From the NCBI GenBank assembly GCA_964410125.1, contig CAYPGQ010000008.1, forward strand, positions 1 through 64,000: a stretch of DNA of 64,000 bases, read 5' to 3'. The position numbers were made by a program, and so were the translations under genes. This document shows, piece by piece, positions 51,995 to 61,871 of this stretch. Source of the DNA: G020348385 sp964410125 (GTDB taxonomy: Bacteria; Acidobacteriota; Aminicenantia; Aminicenantales; Aminicenantaceae). The stretch's first letter is position 1; every line of letters starts with the position of its first letter. The notes beneath the pieces were generated by a model. That model saw only the letters and a program-made list of their open reading frames with translations, was not told the DNA's origin and ran no database searches.

Positions 51995-53986
51995 TTACAA
52001 ACCTGAAGCAGGACCGGACAGCGCACGTTTCACATATTTTTCGAACCAGGCGATGACACGGTTCAGGAGATCGATCTGATGTTTTTCTTCACGGATTCCA
52101 TGTCCTTCACGAGGATACACAACAAATTCCGTTTCCATTCCGTAGCGTCTCAATCCGCGATAGAATTGCTGGCATTGGCCGATGGGATCGGTCACGTCAT
52201 TTTCTCCCGTCAGAAGCAAGGTCGGGGTTTTGACGTTTTTGACGAATGTCACAGGAGACCTTTCCTGGAACAACTCCAGATTCTCGTAGGGGTTTCCCAA
52301 ATACCAAGTGTCGTAAGCATTGATGGGAGCCAGCTCTGTCCCATACTCGCTTGCTAGGTCAGTCATTGGTGCCCCTGAGACTGCAGCCTTGAAGCGATCC
52401 GTCTGGGTCACTGCCCAGGCCGCCATGTACCCACCGTAGGACCAGCCTCCGATTCCTAAGCGATCGGGATCAGCGATGCCTTCTTCGATCAAATAATCCA
52501 CACCCGCTATAACATCTTTGTAATCACCTCCGCCCCAGTCACTCCGGTTGGCTGTGACAAAGTCATGGCCATATCCAATAGAACCCCGGATATTGGGATA
52601 CAGCACGGCAAAACCATGTTGGGCCAGGAGTTGCCCCCAGGAATGGAAGCTGTCAGACCATCTTCCTGCCGGGCCGCCATGGACCAACACAATGAGAGGA
52701 TACCGTTCGCTTTCCTTTGATCCCTTAGGTTTTAAAAGGCCGGCCTCAATCATCTTCCCGTCAAAGCTCGGATAAGTGAAAATCTCGAGTGCAATGACGG
52801 GAATGACGTCCCAATCGGTGTTAAAACGGGAAACCTTCTCCGCCTCTCCCGGTTTTTTGGATATCCATAGTTCTGGTGCCTGAGTTGCAGTCTGCCCGAC
52901 AAAAGCTAAAAAGTCCTTGGCTTTTGCGAATGAACCTGAGACAGGGACCGGAAAGGGTTTTACCATTTTTGCGTGGGCCTCAATATGGATCTCATAAAGC
53001 GCATTGCTAAAACCTTTTGGTGCTTGCAGGATTATGTTGTCGTTGTCAAGCCACACAAACGACCTGATGGAACGATCAAGGGAGGTGTTGGTGAGATTAG
53101 TTGCCTTCCCACCTCTAGTTGACATGACGTAGAGATCATGTGCGGTTGGACCATTGAAGCGAGTACCCGCGTACGCGATGTTTTTGCCATCAGGGGAGAT
53201 TTCGATTCCTCCGAAAGGCTGCGCTGGCCTGGCTATTTCTTTGAGTTTCCCGTCTATTATTTGCAGAGCATACAGACGTTCGGTCAGCAGTTCAGGGGAA
53301 TTTTGATCTGTGGCCGTGACAATCAATCTTTTTCCATCAGGAGTCCAGCAGTAAGAAGATATACGCCACTCTCCTTTGGTAAGCTGAATCACTTCCTTAG
53401 TTGACATATCCATCATCCACAATCTCGTTGGTGCATCGTCTAGGTCTACGACCCGGGCATCGTCTTTATTCTTTTGTTTTTTTTCTTCTTCCTCAGTTTT
53501 GGGTTCGGAAGCCATGTAGACAATCCGCTTCCCGTCTGGCGACCATTCGAATGACTGAATGCTGGTTTTACTGTCGGTCAAAGCCTCGGCCTCTCCGCCA
53601 TTTAAAGAAATAAGATAAATTTGTGTTTTTTCCGTTCGGCTTGACAGGAAAGCCAGTGTCTCACTATCTGGAGACCAGCGTGGATGGCTGTCTCTTTTTT
53701 CCGAAGTAGTAAAGTGTATCAGATGTCTGCTCTCTGTGTCATAAACCCAGATGTCACTATTCCGCGTTGTTCCTTTAACCGGTTCGGTGACAACCATAGC
53801 TATGTGAAACTCGTCTGAGGAAAGCTGGAGATCCCCGATGTGCCTGATTTTTAATATCTGTTCAGGGGTAAGCTTTTTTGTTCCTGCTTCCGAACTGTAA
53901 AAAGATAAAGCAGGGGAGGACAGGATAAGTAAGGAGAAAAATACTGAAAAACAAAGACAACCCAATATTTTTTTGTTATATAGCAT
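51995..53986 (-). CDS. Exported S9 family prolyl oligopeptidase-type serine peptidase
   Basis: Secreted 663-aa serine peptidase. AGGAGG five bases before ATG 53986 sets the start; residues 1-28 are a signal peptide. The propeller part shows DIWVYDTESR, HPRWSPDSETLAFLSS and FEWSPDGKRIVYMAS blades and a Glu/Lys-rich loop (EPKTEEEEKKQKNKDDA). The hydrolase domain has HGGPAGRW, Ser516 (GGWSYGGY), Asp597 (GENDVTD) and His629 (EGHGI). It belongs to the acylaminoacyl-peptidase-like branch. It lies between the PadR-controlled permease and the ABC-2 exporter on the same strand. Confidence 0.94.
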   Translation of the reverse strand: MLYNKKILGCLCFSVFFSLLILSSPALSFYSSEAGTKKLTPEQILKIRHIGDLQLSSDEFHIAMVVTEPVKGTTRNSDIWVYDTESRHLIHFTTSEKRDSHPRWSPDSETLAFLSSRTEKTQIYLISLNGGEAEALTDSKTSIQSFEWSPDGKRIVYMASEPKTEEEEKKQKNKDDARVVDLDDAPTRLWMMDMSTKEVIQLTKGEWRISSYCWTPDGKRLIVTATDQNSPELLTERLYALQIIDGKLKEIARPAQPFGGIEISPDGKNIAYAGTRFNGPTAHDLYVMSTRGGKATNLTNTSLDRSIRSFVWLDNDNIILQAPKGFSNALYEIHIEAHAKMVKPFPVPVSGSFAKAKDFLAFVGQTATQAPELWISKKPGEAEKVSRFNTDWDVIPVIALEIFTYPSFDGKMIEAGLLKPKGSKESERYPLIVLVHGGPAGRWSDSFHSWGQLLAQHGFAVLYPNIRGSIGYGHDFVTANRSDWGGGDYKDVIAGVDYLIEEGIADPDRLGIGGWSYGGYMAAWAVTQTDRFKAAVSGAPMTDLASEYGTELAPINAYDTWYLGNPYENLELFQERSPVTFVKNVKTPTLLLTGENDVTDPIGQCQQFYRGLRRYGMETEFVVYPREGHGIREEKHQIDLLNRVIAWFEKYVKRALSGPASGL

Positions 53987-54071
53987 AATAACCTCCTGTT
54001 AGATGAAATATTTTAATTTTCACAGGGAATTATTTCAATAGGTTTGATCGATGGCTTTACGTTATCTGTTT

Positions 54072-56660
54072 TTATTCGTATCGCAAAGAATCAGCCGGAT
54101 TGGAAAGGGCTGCTTTCAATGTCTGAAAGATCACCGATAACAAGGCTACAGCTAGAGTTATCAGTCCAGCTATAATAAATGGCCTAAGGCCTATCGCCGT
54201 TCTGAAAGCAAAGGCCCGTAGCCATCTGTTTACCGCAAAATAGGCCGCCGGCCAGGCCAGGACGTTGGCTATGATCACCCACCGGACATATTTGCCAGTA
54301 AACATCATGACGATACCGGCGACGCTTGAACCGAGGACCTTTCGAATCCCGATCTCTTTGGTTCGCTGTTCGGTGCTGTATGCGGCAAGACCGAAGATGC
54401 CAAGACAAGCAACAAAAACAGTTAGTTGACAAAAAGAAACCAAAAGCGATGCCAGGCGTCTTTCCTCATCATAGGCTCGAAGATGGAGATCATCCACGTA
54501 CGCATAATCGAATATCTGTTCGGGGAAAAGCCCATAAACAACCTCTCGAATCCGTGAAATGACTTCCTGGTTTCTTGCCGAGGGGAGTCGGACGACAAGC
54601 TCACCCGCTGTCTCATCCGCGTGGAACAAAACAGTTGGGTAGATTCGGGAATGAATAGAATTTGTGTTCCAATCCTTGAGTATCCCGATGATACGGTAAG
54701 CTTTTTCTCCCCGATAAAGGAATTGACCAACAGGATCTTCAAGATCGAGACCCTTGGCAGCCGTCTCGTTGAGGAGAACAGCTTCAATGTCAGCAGTTCT
54801 CCCGTATTCAAAATTCCTTCCTGCAGCGAGCTTCAATTCCATGGCAGGGATGAAATCTTCATCGACCTCAAGAGACTGAACAATCATGCCTTTTTCCTCA
54901 GTTTGGCCTTCGATCCGAACAGTAGAGATACTGCGATTCTGGGCTGAGGGAAATTTGTCAACAGAAGCCGCAGCCAAAACCCCGGTCCGGCTTAGTATTT
55001 GTTCCTTGACAACAGGAGCGTTTTTGAGACGGGAGGTATCTCGATTGTTCAGAACGATCAGATTGTCCTTGTTAAATCCCAGGTCTTTGGTTTCAGAATA
55101 GCGCACTTGTTTGAGGACAACAAGAGTGCAGACAATCAAGGCGCCTGCAATGAAGAACTGGGCACCAACCAAAATTCTCCGTAATCCCGATTTTGAAGGC
55201 CCTCGGGGAACTCCGGATCGGAATATGATTGCAGCCTGGAACCGGGAGAGAAAAATAGCCGGATAGGATCCTGCAAGAAAACCCACGATGATTATCATAA
55301 CGGCAACAGCGGGAAGAATCCACGGTGTGGAAAGGACTCCCAGGTTAAGGATTTTGCCAAGATACACGTCTAGACGGGGTTTAAAAAAGGAAAAAAGGAC
55401 GAGCCCCAGTCCCATGGCTATGGAGGTTAGGAGAAGTGATTCCATCAGGAATTGTTTTATCAGATGAGTACGCGTGGCACCGCACGTCTTGCGAATGCCC
55501 ACTTCTTTCAATCTGCCGGCGATTTTTGCCGTGGATAAGTTAATAAAATTGATTGCGGCAATTATTAGGATGAGGAGCGCGACAGCGGAAAAAATATACA
55601 ACCTTGTGATGCTGCCCGAGTTGTCCAAGTCATTGTTCATGCCGTAAGATGCATTATTTATGTAGATCTTATCAAGCGGCTGCAAATAGTAGGAGGCTTC
55701 CTTTTCGTCTTCGTCGAGATGGGACCGGGCAAGAGCGGTGATTTTTTCATCGACAGTTTTTGGGTCGGCACCCCTCCGGAGACGGACAAAGGTCGTAATC
55801 CTTCCCCAGCTTTCCCATTGTCTGATCGCTTCGCCGTAGGTTTGATGAAGTGAGGCAAAAGATGTGATCATGCTTGTCCTGAGGGCAGTATTAGAAGGCA
55901 TTTTCTTCATTACTCCTGTGACCTGGAACTCAAATGTCCTGTGTAGTGTAAGGCGGAGAGTTTTTCCTATGGGATTCCCAGCGCCAAAATATTTCCGGGC
56001 CAAGGTTTCATCGATAATAACGGTAAAGGGTGCTTCGAGAGCTGTTTTGGGATTACCTCGAAAAAGGGGAATGGCAAAAACCTCTAGGATCTCTTGTTCG
56101 GCAAAGAACATCTTTTTTTCCTTAAAATCTTTCTCTTCGATCTGTATCGGCACATTGTGCCTTCTCAGGATGCGGACACTCTCCTCGATCTCCGGTACGG
56201 ATTCCTCTGCGGCTGGACCGAATGGGGGAGCGACCACGGCGTTCAGAAGGACTTTGCCTCCCATCGGGATTTGTCCGTTTATCCTGAAAATACGATCCTT
56301 GTTTGGGTGCATGGTTTCGAAGCTTAACTCATGAATGACATAGCTGGCCATAAGCAGGCATGCAGCCAAACCCACAGCTAAGCCGATTATGTTAAGGAAA
56401 GCATACCTTTTATGCCTGAGGATATTCCTGTAGGCCAATTTGAAATAATTGTTTAGCATGTCGACACTCCTATAGATAAGATTTGTGGCAAACATCGGCA
56501 GGGATTTCAAAACCTGCGACAAATACCAGGATCGGGCTGCACGAAGTCCATACTCGTTTACCATCTCCTGATATATTTCTTCATAATCTCCTACAACGGA
56601 TGTTCCTGATAACCGGGCCAGAAACCAGGCAGCTACCTGAGGTGGCTTTGTGTTTTTCAT
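54072..56660 (-). CDS. FtsX/MacB-type permease with N-terminal prefix domain, PadR-linked
   Basis: 862-aa permease with two FtsX modules, as in the 43776 protein, preceded by ~70 extra residues (PQVAAWFLARLSGTSVVGDYEEIYQEMVNEYGLRAARSWYLSQVL) that match the prefix domain of PadR-associated permeases. Core landmarks: NIIGLAVGLAACLLMASYV, INFINLSTAKIAGRLKEVGIRKTCGATR and EQRTKEIGIRKVLGSSVAGIVMMF. It begins ten bases after the PadR gene and lacks an adjacent ATPase. Members are thought to be stress or peptide exporters or sensors; substrate is unknown. Confidence 0.9.
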   Translation of the reverse strand: MKNTKPPQVAAWFLARLSGTSVVGDYEEIYQEMVNEYGLRAARSWYLSQVLKSLPMFATNLIYRSVDMLNNYFKLAYRNILRHKRYAFLNIIGLAVGLAACLLMASYVIHELSFETMHPNKDRIFRINGQIPMGGKVLLNAVVAPPFGPAAEESVPEIEESVRILRRHNVPIQIEEKDFKEKKMFFAEQEILEVFAIPLFRGNPKTALEAPFTVIIDETLARKYFGAGNPIGKTLRLTLHRTFEFQVTGVMKKMPSNTALRTSMITSFASLHQTYGEAIRQWESWGRITTFVRLRRGADPKTVDEKITALARSHLDEDEKEASYYLQPLDKIYINNASYGMNNDLDNSGSITRLYIFSAVALLILIIAAINFINLSTAKIAGRLKEVGIRKTCGATRTHLIKQFLMESLLLTSIAMGLGLVLFSFFKPRLDVYLGKILNLGVLSTPWILPAVAVMIIIVGFLAGSYPAIFLSRFQAAIIFRSGVPRGPSKSGLRRILVGAQFFIAGALIVCTLVVLKQVRYSETKDLGFNKDNLIVLNNRDTSRLKNAPVVKEQILSRTGVLAAASVDKFPSAQNRSISTVRIEGQTEEKGMIVQSLEVDEDFIPAMELKLAAGRNFEYGRTADIEAVLLNETAAKGLDLEDPVGQFLYRGEKAYRIIGILKDWNTNSIHSRIYPTVLFHADETAGELVVRLPSARNQEVISRIREVVYGLFPEQIFDYAYVDDLHLRAYDEERRLASLLVSFCQLTVFVACLGIFGLAAYSTEQRTKEIGIRKVLGSSVAGIVMMFTGKYVRWVIIANVLAWPAAYFAVNRWLRAFAFRTAIGLRPFIIAGLITLAVALLSVIFQTLKAALSNPADSLRYE

Positions 56661-56670
56661 CTATATCCTG

Positions 56671-56997
56671 TCAGCTCCCGTTATTTAGTTCAGGAATAAC
56701 TTTCCACAATTTAATCTGATGCTGACGAGCAGCTTCCAAAGCTTCTTTTCCCTCTAGGGTAAGCCTGTAATAAGACCTGCTTCTGCCGCCTCGTTTTGGC
56801 ATTGGATCAGCCGACCGTTTCATCAGGTATTCTTTGCGAACGAGCTGATCCAGGGCAAAATAAAGTCCTCCCATGGTGTAAGTTTTGCCAAAAATCTTGG
56901 AGACCTCACGGTTGATAGGTACACCGTATGCGTTATCTTTCAGCTTAAGGACAGCGATAAGGATGGCTTCTTCCAGTCGGGTCAATAAATCCATCAT
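56671..56997 (-). CDS. PadR family transcriptional regulator
   Basis: 108-aa winged-helix regulator. LTRLEEAILIAVLKLKDNAYGVPINREVSKIFGKTYTMGGLYFALDQLVRKEYL is the DNA-binding domain, and RGGRSRSYYRLTLEGKEALEAAR the wing and final helix. ATG 56997 and 56994 are both behind GGAGG; the second gives better spacing. It is the first gene of the - strand unit that continues with the permease and probably represses that unit. The DNA upstream is shared with the divergent PadR gene. Confidence 0.92.
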   Translation of the reverse strand: MMDLLTRLEEAILIAVLKLKDNAYGVPINREVSKIFGKTYTMGGLYFALDQLVRKEYLMKRSADPMPKRGGRSRSYYRLTLEGKEALEAARQHQIKLWKVIPELNNGS

Positions 56998-57232
56998 GCC
57001 TCCATATCTATTTGATTACAATATATAATACGCTCGAAACACATAAAAGGTTGCCAACCTGAATTATTTACCCTTCGGACAAGCCGATCTCAATACATCG
57101 GATGCGTTGAAGCCAATTCGCGGCATATAATAATGCAGCTTAATAGGGCACTTCCTCATATCCTTCAATGCTAGGGTGGGGCGGAGGATCTTTGCAATAT
57201 AAAAATCCAGGCTAACAAATATTGAAAAAATA

Positions 57233-57261
57233 TTGACTTCACGCTTCATATGTTTTATTAT
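57233..57261 (+). promoter_or_regulatory. Predicted sigma70-type promoter for the + strand PadR-permease unit
   Basis: TTGACT (57233-57238), 17-base spacer, TATTAT (57256-57261), 27 bases before the start codon. The ATATGT and ATTATGTAAG stretches around the -10 hexamer may be part of a PadR operator, but no exact palindrome is visible. Confidence 0.6.
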
Positions 57262-57288
57262 GTAAGGGATATAAGTGATGAGGAAAAA

Positions 57289-57609
57289 ATGAAATTTCTA
57301 TCGAGGCCTGAGGAAATCATCCTTTTTACGATTTTGAAGCTAAAAAAAGACGCTTATTGTGTTCCGATACGCGAAAAAGCATCTGAAATATCAGGCAAGG
57401 AGTGGTCTTTTGGGGCTGTATATGTGCCGCTCCACCGCCTCGAAAAAAAGGGATTCGTGAAATCCTGTTTTGATGATCCAACGCCCATAAGGGGAGGGAG
57501 GAGCAGGCGTATTTACAAATTGACTGCAGCTGGCATGAAGGCACTGGCTGAAGTCAGGGAACTTCAAGAAAACATGTGGGCAGAAACTCCGGAATTTTCC
57601 CATGAATAA
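57289..57609 (+). CDS. PadR family transcriptional regulator
   Basis: 106-aa winged-helix regulator paralogous to the divergent one: FLSRPEEIILFTILKLKKDAYCVPIREKASEISGKEWSFGAVYVPLHRLEKKGFVKS, then RGGRSRRIYKLTAAGMKAL. The start is ATG 57289 preceded by GAGGAA; the open frame extends to 57250 but lacks a ribosome-binding site and overlaps the promoter. Its stop overlaps the permease start by eight bases (ATGAATAA), a translationally coupled regulator-transporter pair. Confidence 0.92.
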   Translation: MKFLSRPEEIILFTILKLKKDAYCVPIREKASEISGKEWSFGAVYVPLHRLEKKGFVKSCFDDPTPIRGGRSRRIYKLTAAGMKALAEVRELQENMWAETPEFSHE

Positions 57610-60184
57610 GACCAATCCTCCTCGAATACTCGAAAAGGTGCTTGGCTACATCCTGCCAAAATATGTGGGACATACAGCTCTGGGTGACTTTGCAGAAGAA
57701 TATGATCGCGTCGCCAATAAACGGGGTAATGGCCCTGCTAATTTTTGGTATGTACTCCAAATTTTAAAGTCTATCCCTGCATTCATAAGAAATTCCATTC
57801 GATGGGGGTTTGTGATGTTCCGAAACTACATGAAGGTCACTTTAAGGACCATCCATAGGCATAAGTGTTTTTCATTCATCAATATTGTCGGCCTTGCCGT
57901 AGGAATGGCCTGCGTTATCATCATTTTGCTATGGGTTCAGTATGAACTGAGTTTTGATAAACACCATGAAAAGGAGGAACGGATTTTCCGGATAGCATCT
58001 GAATCACATGCATATCCTCCTCCAACAAAGACTGTTGTCACACCACCCCCGATGGCTTCAGCGCTTGTACAGGAGTTTCCCGAAATAGAGGCGTCCGCTC
58101 GACTTTCTAGAGGAGGCGGAAACAAACTTTTCTCTTACAGGAATAAGCATTTTTATGAATCCTATTTTGCTGTCGATCCCAGTTTTTTTAAAATCTTCAC
58201 GTTTGACTTCGTAGAAGGAGAAGCCAGTACAGCATTAAACGATCCATATTCGGTTGTTTTGTCTGAAGGCCAGGCAAGAAAGTTATTCGGCAGCCAGAAT
58301 CCGATAGGCCAGATCATTCAATTCGATGAAAAAACGGATTTGACAGTCACTGGGATAATTAAAAACATCCCTTCAAATTCTCATCTGATGAGGGATATTT
58401 TTATCCCGTTTGAAACTTGGGGAAAACTGTACGAGGAGCCACTCCATCATTGGGGATACTGGAGCTTTTATACATATATTTTAACCAGACCAAATGTGAA
58501 TAATGAGGAAATTGAAACAAAATTTCCGGTATTTGCAGAAAAACACGGGATTCCCAAGCAGAAGCTTTTTCTACAGCCCCTTCTAGACATCCATCTCCAC
58601 TCGCATTTTCAAGGAGAAATCAGCCCCAATACAAACGTGTTGACTTTGCTGTTGTTCGGATCGATCGCCATACTGATCCTAATAATCGCTTGTATTAATT
58701 ACATGAATTTAACGACCGCTCGTGCTAGTGCCCGGCTTAAAGAAGTCGGTACTCGAAAGGTTGTCGGTGCCCATAGGAGCCAGATCGCTCGGCAATTCTT
58801 AGGAGAATCCTTCCTTATGGCACTATTGTCTTTGATCATTTCCCTTTTCCTTGTGCAAATGTTTGTCCCTTATTTCAATTCTCTGGCAGAACGGCATTTA
58901 ACATTTAACGGGCATAGTATCCTCCAGATATTTCCTGGGATCCTATTGCTAATATTAAGCGTTGGAATGTTAGCTGGCAGTTATCCGGCTTTATTGTTGT
59001 CTTCGTTCAAGCCAATAACTGTTTTTAGGGGAGGAGGGGAAAAAGGATCTCAGAAGAGAAGGCTGCGCAATGTGCTTGTCGCTGTGCAGTTTTCTATTTC
59101 GCTCATCCTTATCATTTCCACTTTGCTTGTCAAAAGCCAGCTTGATTATGTGAGAGATAAGGAGATGGGATTCGATAGAGATCAGATTTTGGTCGTTCCG
59201 TTGCACGATAATAAAATCCGCCAAAATGTCGGACCAGTCCTCGACGAACTAAAACGAAATCCTCGGATTCTTTATGCAGCTTCTTCCATGCATTTGCCCA
59301 ATGACGTGGGAGCCTCGACAACGATCAAATGGCCCGGAAAACCAGAGGAAGAGCAGACTTGGGTCAAAGTAAGTGAGGTTAGCTATGATTATACGGAACT
59401 TTATGGGATAAAAATCCTCTCAGGGAGAAGTTTTTCGCGGGAATATCCATCCGACGAAAACGGCGCTTTTCTGGTCAATGAGAGTGCTAAGAGACTTATG
59501 GGAGAGGATTTTCGTCTGGGTATAGGATTGAGCCATTGGGGAAGGCCTGAACCCTCTGGACAGATCGTGGGCGTCATGAAGGACTTCCATCTCAATTCCA
59601 TTCATGAAGAAATCAAACCAATGTATATTTATCTGAAGCCCGATCGAGGCCAGCATTTATCCATAAAAATTAAGGGGGGACGTCTCCCAGAGACAATTGC
59701 ATATATTCGGCAAACCATGGAAAAATTCTCTCCCCTTTATCCTTTCGAATACCACTTCTTCGATGATCTTTTCAATACGGCCTATATTGAAGAGCAAAAA
59801 ATGGGAAGTATGTTCGGTGTGTTTGCGCTGATAGCTGTGTTTATCGCCTGCATGGGAGTGTTTGGGCTGTCCGCGTTTTTGGCCGAACAGAAAAGAAAAG
59901 AAATCGGCATAAGGAAGGTATTGGGGGCCTCGGTGTCCAAAATCGTATATATGCTAACTCGAGATCTGTTGTGGCTTGTCCTGTTTGCCAATATCATCGG
60001 CTGGCCTGTAGCTTATTATGCGATGAGCCGCTGGCTCCAGAATTTCGCCTATCGTACAGATATACATATTGGGATTTTCCTTTTATCCTCTATTCTGATT
60101 CTCTTGATTTCCTTTGTCACACTCAGTTACCAGGCCATCAAAGCTGCCCGGGCCAATCCTGTGGACTCTTTAAGGTACGAGTAG
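57602..60184 (+). CDS. FtsX/MacB-type permease with N-terminal prefix domain, PadR-linked
   Basis: 860-aa permease with the same plan as the 54072 protein: prefix domain (PPRILEKVLGYILPKYVGHTALGDFAEEYDRVANKRG... WYVLQILKSIP), first helix (SFINIVGLAVGMACVIIILLWV), periplasmic core, three helices (INYMNLTTARASARLKEVGTRKVVGAHRSQ), second core and final bundle (EQKRKEIGIRKVLGASVSKIVYML). The C-terminal ANPVDSLRYE is shared with the other permeases here. Its start is coupled to the PadR stop and has no separate ribosome-binding site. No adjacent ATPase. Confidence 0.9.
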   Translation: MNKTNPPRILEKVLGYILPKYVGHTALGDFAEEYDRVANKRGNGPANFWYVLQILKSIPAFIRNSIRWGFVMFRNYMKVTLRTIHRHKCFSFINIVGLAVGMACVIIILLWVQYELSFDKHHEKEERIFRIASESHAYPPPTKTVVTPPPMASALVQEFPEIEASARLSRGGGNKLFSYRNKHFYESYFAVDPSFFKIFTFDFVEGEASTALNDPYSVVLSEGQARKLFGSQNPIGQIIQFDEKTDLTVTGIIKNIPSNSHLMRDIFIPFETWGKLYEEPLHHWGYWSFYTYILTRPNVNNEEIETKFPVFAEKHGIPKQKLFLQPLLDIHLHSHFQGEISPNTNVLTLLLFGSIAILILIIACINYMNLTTARASARLKEVGTRKVVGAHRSQIARQFLGESFLMALLSLIISLFLVQMFVPYFNSLAERHLTFNGHSILQIFPGILLLILSVGMLAGSYPALLLSSFKPITVFRGGGEKGSQKRRLRNVLVAVQFSISLILIISTLLVKSQLDYVRDKEMGFDRDQILVVPLHDNKIRQNVGPVLDELKRNPRILYAASSMHLPNDVGASTTIKWPGKPEEEQTWVKVSEVSYDYTELYGIKILSGRSFSREYPSDENGAFLVNESAKRLMGEDFRLGIGLSHWGRPEPSGQIVGVMKDFHLNSIHEEIKPMYIYLKPDRGQHLSIKIKGGRLPETIAYIRQTMEKFSPLYPFEYHFFDDLFNTAYIEEQKMGSMFGVFALIAVFIACMGVFGLSAFLAEQKRKEIGIRKVLGASVSKIVYMLTRDLLWLVLFANIIGWPVAYYAMSRWLQNFAYRTDIHIGIFLLSSILILLISFVTLSYQAIKAARANPVDSLRYE

Positions 60185-60281
60185 AAATTTCCGCAACTCA
60201 TCAATCATTTAATTCCCGGTTGTGTTGCATTATTATCAGGATGATGTATAAATAATCAGGAACAACGGAGGAGACTGGAAA

Positions 60282-61871
60282 ATGAGGAAAACGATTCATA
60301 CTTTGAACCGCAGGGATTTTATCAAACTTACTGCAGCGGCGGGTTTTGCAAGCTTTTTGCCAGGCTGTCGTACCCTCCCAAATAATAAGCATCCCAATGT
60401 TCTATTCGTTATTGTCGACGATTTGCGTCCTGAATTGGGTTGTTATGGCAATACCGAGATCAAAACTCCCCATTTTGACCGGTTTGCCAAAGAGTCTGTT
60501 GTCTTCAAGAGGGCATATTGCCAAGCCGCAGCCTGCGCACCTTCCAGGGCCAGTGTTATGCTGGGAATGAGGGCCGAATCGACCCGTGTATGGAGCCTTG
60601 GCGAAAAATTCCGGGAAATCAACCCCGATGCTGTGACCATGCCCCAACATTTTCATAAATTCGGGTATCATACCGTATCCATGGGCAAAATTTTCCACAA
60701 CCACATGCCGGATCCTGTCTCCTTCGATGAACCGGACCTCAAGCCGGATAAATACAAAACAAGCGAATTGATCGATCGAGACCCGGAATCTTTCTACCAT
60801 GACGAAGAACTTAAAAGAGAGCATGCCATTGTCAGAGAAGAACGGATAAAGAAAAATCCAAACGCTGCCTACTCGGGCGGTTGGGCATATGGCAGGTCGT
60901 GGGAAGCATATGACGGACCCGATAATGCGTTTTACGACAGTGCACAGACTGACTTGGCTATTGAAAAATTAAAAAATCTTAAAGAAAATAATCAGCCATT
61001 CTATTTGGCTGTGGGATATTACAGACCACACCTTCCGTTTGTGGCTCCTAAAAAATACTGGGACCTTTACGACAGGAACAGCCTTTCCATGGCATCGAAT
61101 CCCTTTTTGTCCAAAAACTCTCCGCCTATGGCTATTAATTCATGCTATGAATTGAATGCCTGTTATGACCTGGAGCATGTCAAGCACCCCGCAATATATC
61201 AAATGCCTGAAGAAACAGCCCGGCTGCTGAAGCATGGCTACTATGCTTCTGTCAGTTTTGTTGATGCTTGTTTGGGCAGATTGCTGAAAGAATTGAGAAA
61301 TTTAGGTCTGGATAAAAACACCATTGTTGTTGTTTGGGGAGACCACGGTTGGAAACTGGGAGAACATGGGAGCTGGTGCAAACAGACCAATTACAACATC
61401 GATACACGCGTTCCACTTCTCATTCGAGCGCCAGGGAACTATCAGAGCGGACAATCTTGTAACCAACTGACGGAATTGGTGGATCTATACCCCACGCTTT
61501 GTGATCTGACAGGGATCGATATCCCCGATAACATGGAGGGAACAAGTTTGAAGCCGATGCTCAAGAATCCCAACCTGGAATTGAAGTCCGCTGTTTTCAG
61601 CCACTACCATCAAAAACCCAAATCCACACTCGATGGAAATCGTTACATGGGTTATTCCATGGTGACAACAAGATACCATTATGTGGAGTGGTTTTATTGG
61701 GATGATGTAAACAAAGTCACTGGAGATCAAGTGGGTGTTGAGCTGTACGACAATAATATAGATCCGGATGAAAACATCAATATCGCCGGTTTCCCTGAAA
61801 ATCAAGAGCTGGTTCGGAATCTATCTCAACAGTTGAAGGCTGGCTGGCGCGCTTCACTCATACCGCAGTGA
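60282..61871 (+). CDS. Tat-exported sulfatase (iduronate-2-sulfatase-like)
   Basis: Type I sulfatase hydrolysing sulfate esters, exported. The N-terminus TLNRRDFIKLTAAAGFASFLPGC combines a twin-arginine motif with a lipobox-like end. NVLFVIVDDLRPELGCYG provides the metal-binding Asp pair; Cys85 in AACAPSRAS is the formylglycine residue (C-x-P-S-R), requiring a formylglycine-generating or anaerobic maturase encoded elsewhere. MGKIFHN, WGDHGWKLGEHGSW and DNMEGTSLKPM are further landmarks. GGAGGAG precedes ATG 60282. The 3' end overlaps the convergent permease gene by 18 bases. Confidence 0.94.
   Translation: MRKTIHTLNRRDFIKLTAAAGFASFLPGCRTLPNNKHPNVLFVIVDDLRPELGCYGNTEIKTPHFDRFAKESVVFKRAYCQAAACAPSRASVMLGMRAESTRVWSLGEKFREINPDAVTMPQHFHKFGYHTVSMGKIFHNHMPDPVSFDEPDLKPDKYKTSELIDRDPESFYHDEELKREHAIVREERIKKNPNAAYSGGWAYGRSWEAYDGPDNAFYDSAQTDLAIEKLKNLKENNQPFYLAVGYYRPHLPFVAPKKYWDLYDRNSLSMASNPFLSKNSPPMAINSCYELNACYDLEHVKHPAIYQMPEETARLLKHGYYASVSFVDACLGRLLKELRNLGLDKNTIVVVWGDHGWKLGEHGSWCKQTNYNIDTRVPLLIRAPGNYQSGQSCNQLTELVDLYPTLCDLTGIDIPDNMEGTSLKPMLKNPNLELKSAVFSHYHQKPKSTLDGNRYMGYSMVTTRYHYVEWFYWDDVNKVTGDQVGVELYDNNIDPDENINIAGFPENQELVRNLSQQLKAGWRASLIPQ

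Noticed and set aside
57064..57249. 61-codon open frame on the - strand in the divergent PadR intergenic region
   Set aside because: It overlaps the predicted + strand promoter, has no ribosome-binding site and no recognisable similarity; Cys/Pro/Lys content is ordinary.
61854..61871. 18-base overlap of the convergent sulfatase and permease genes as a special regulatory feature
   Set aside because: Both C-termini look natural and similar tiny overlaps or gaps occur between other convergent pairs here (42900-42911, 29770-29773), so it reflects compactness rather than regulation.
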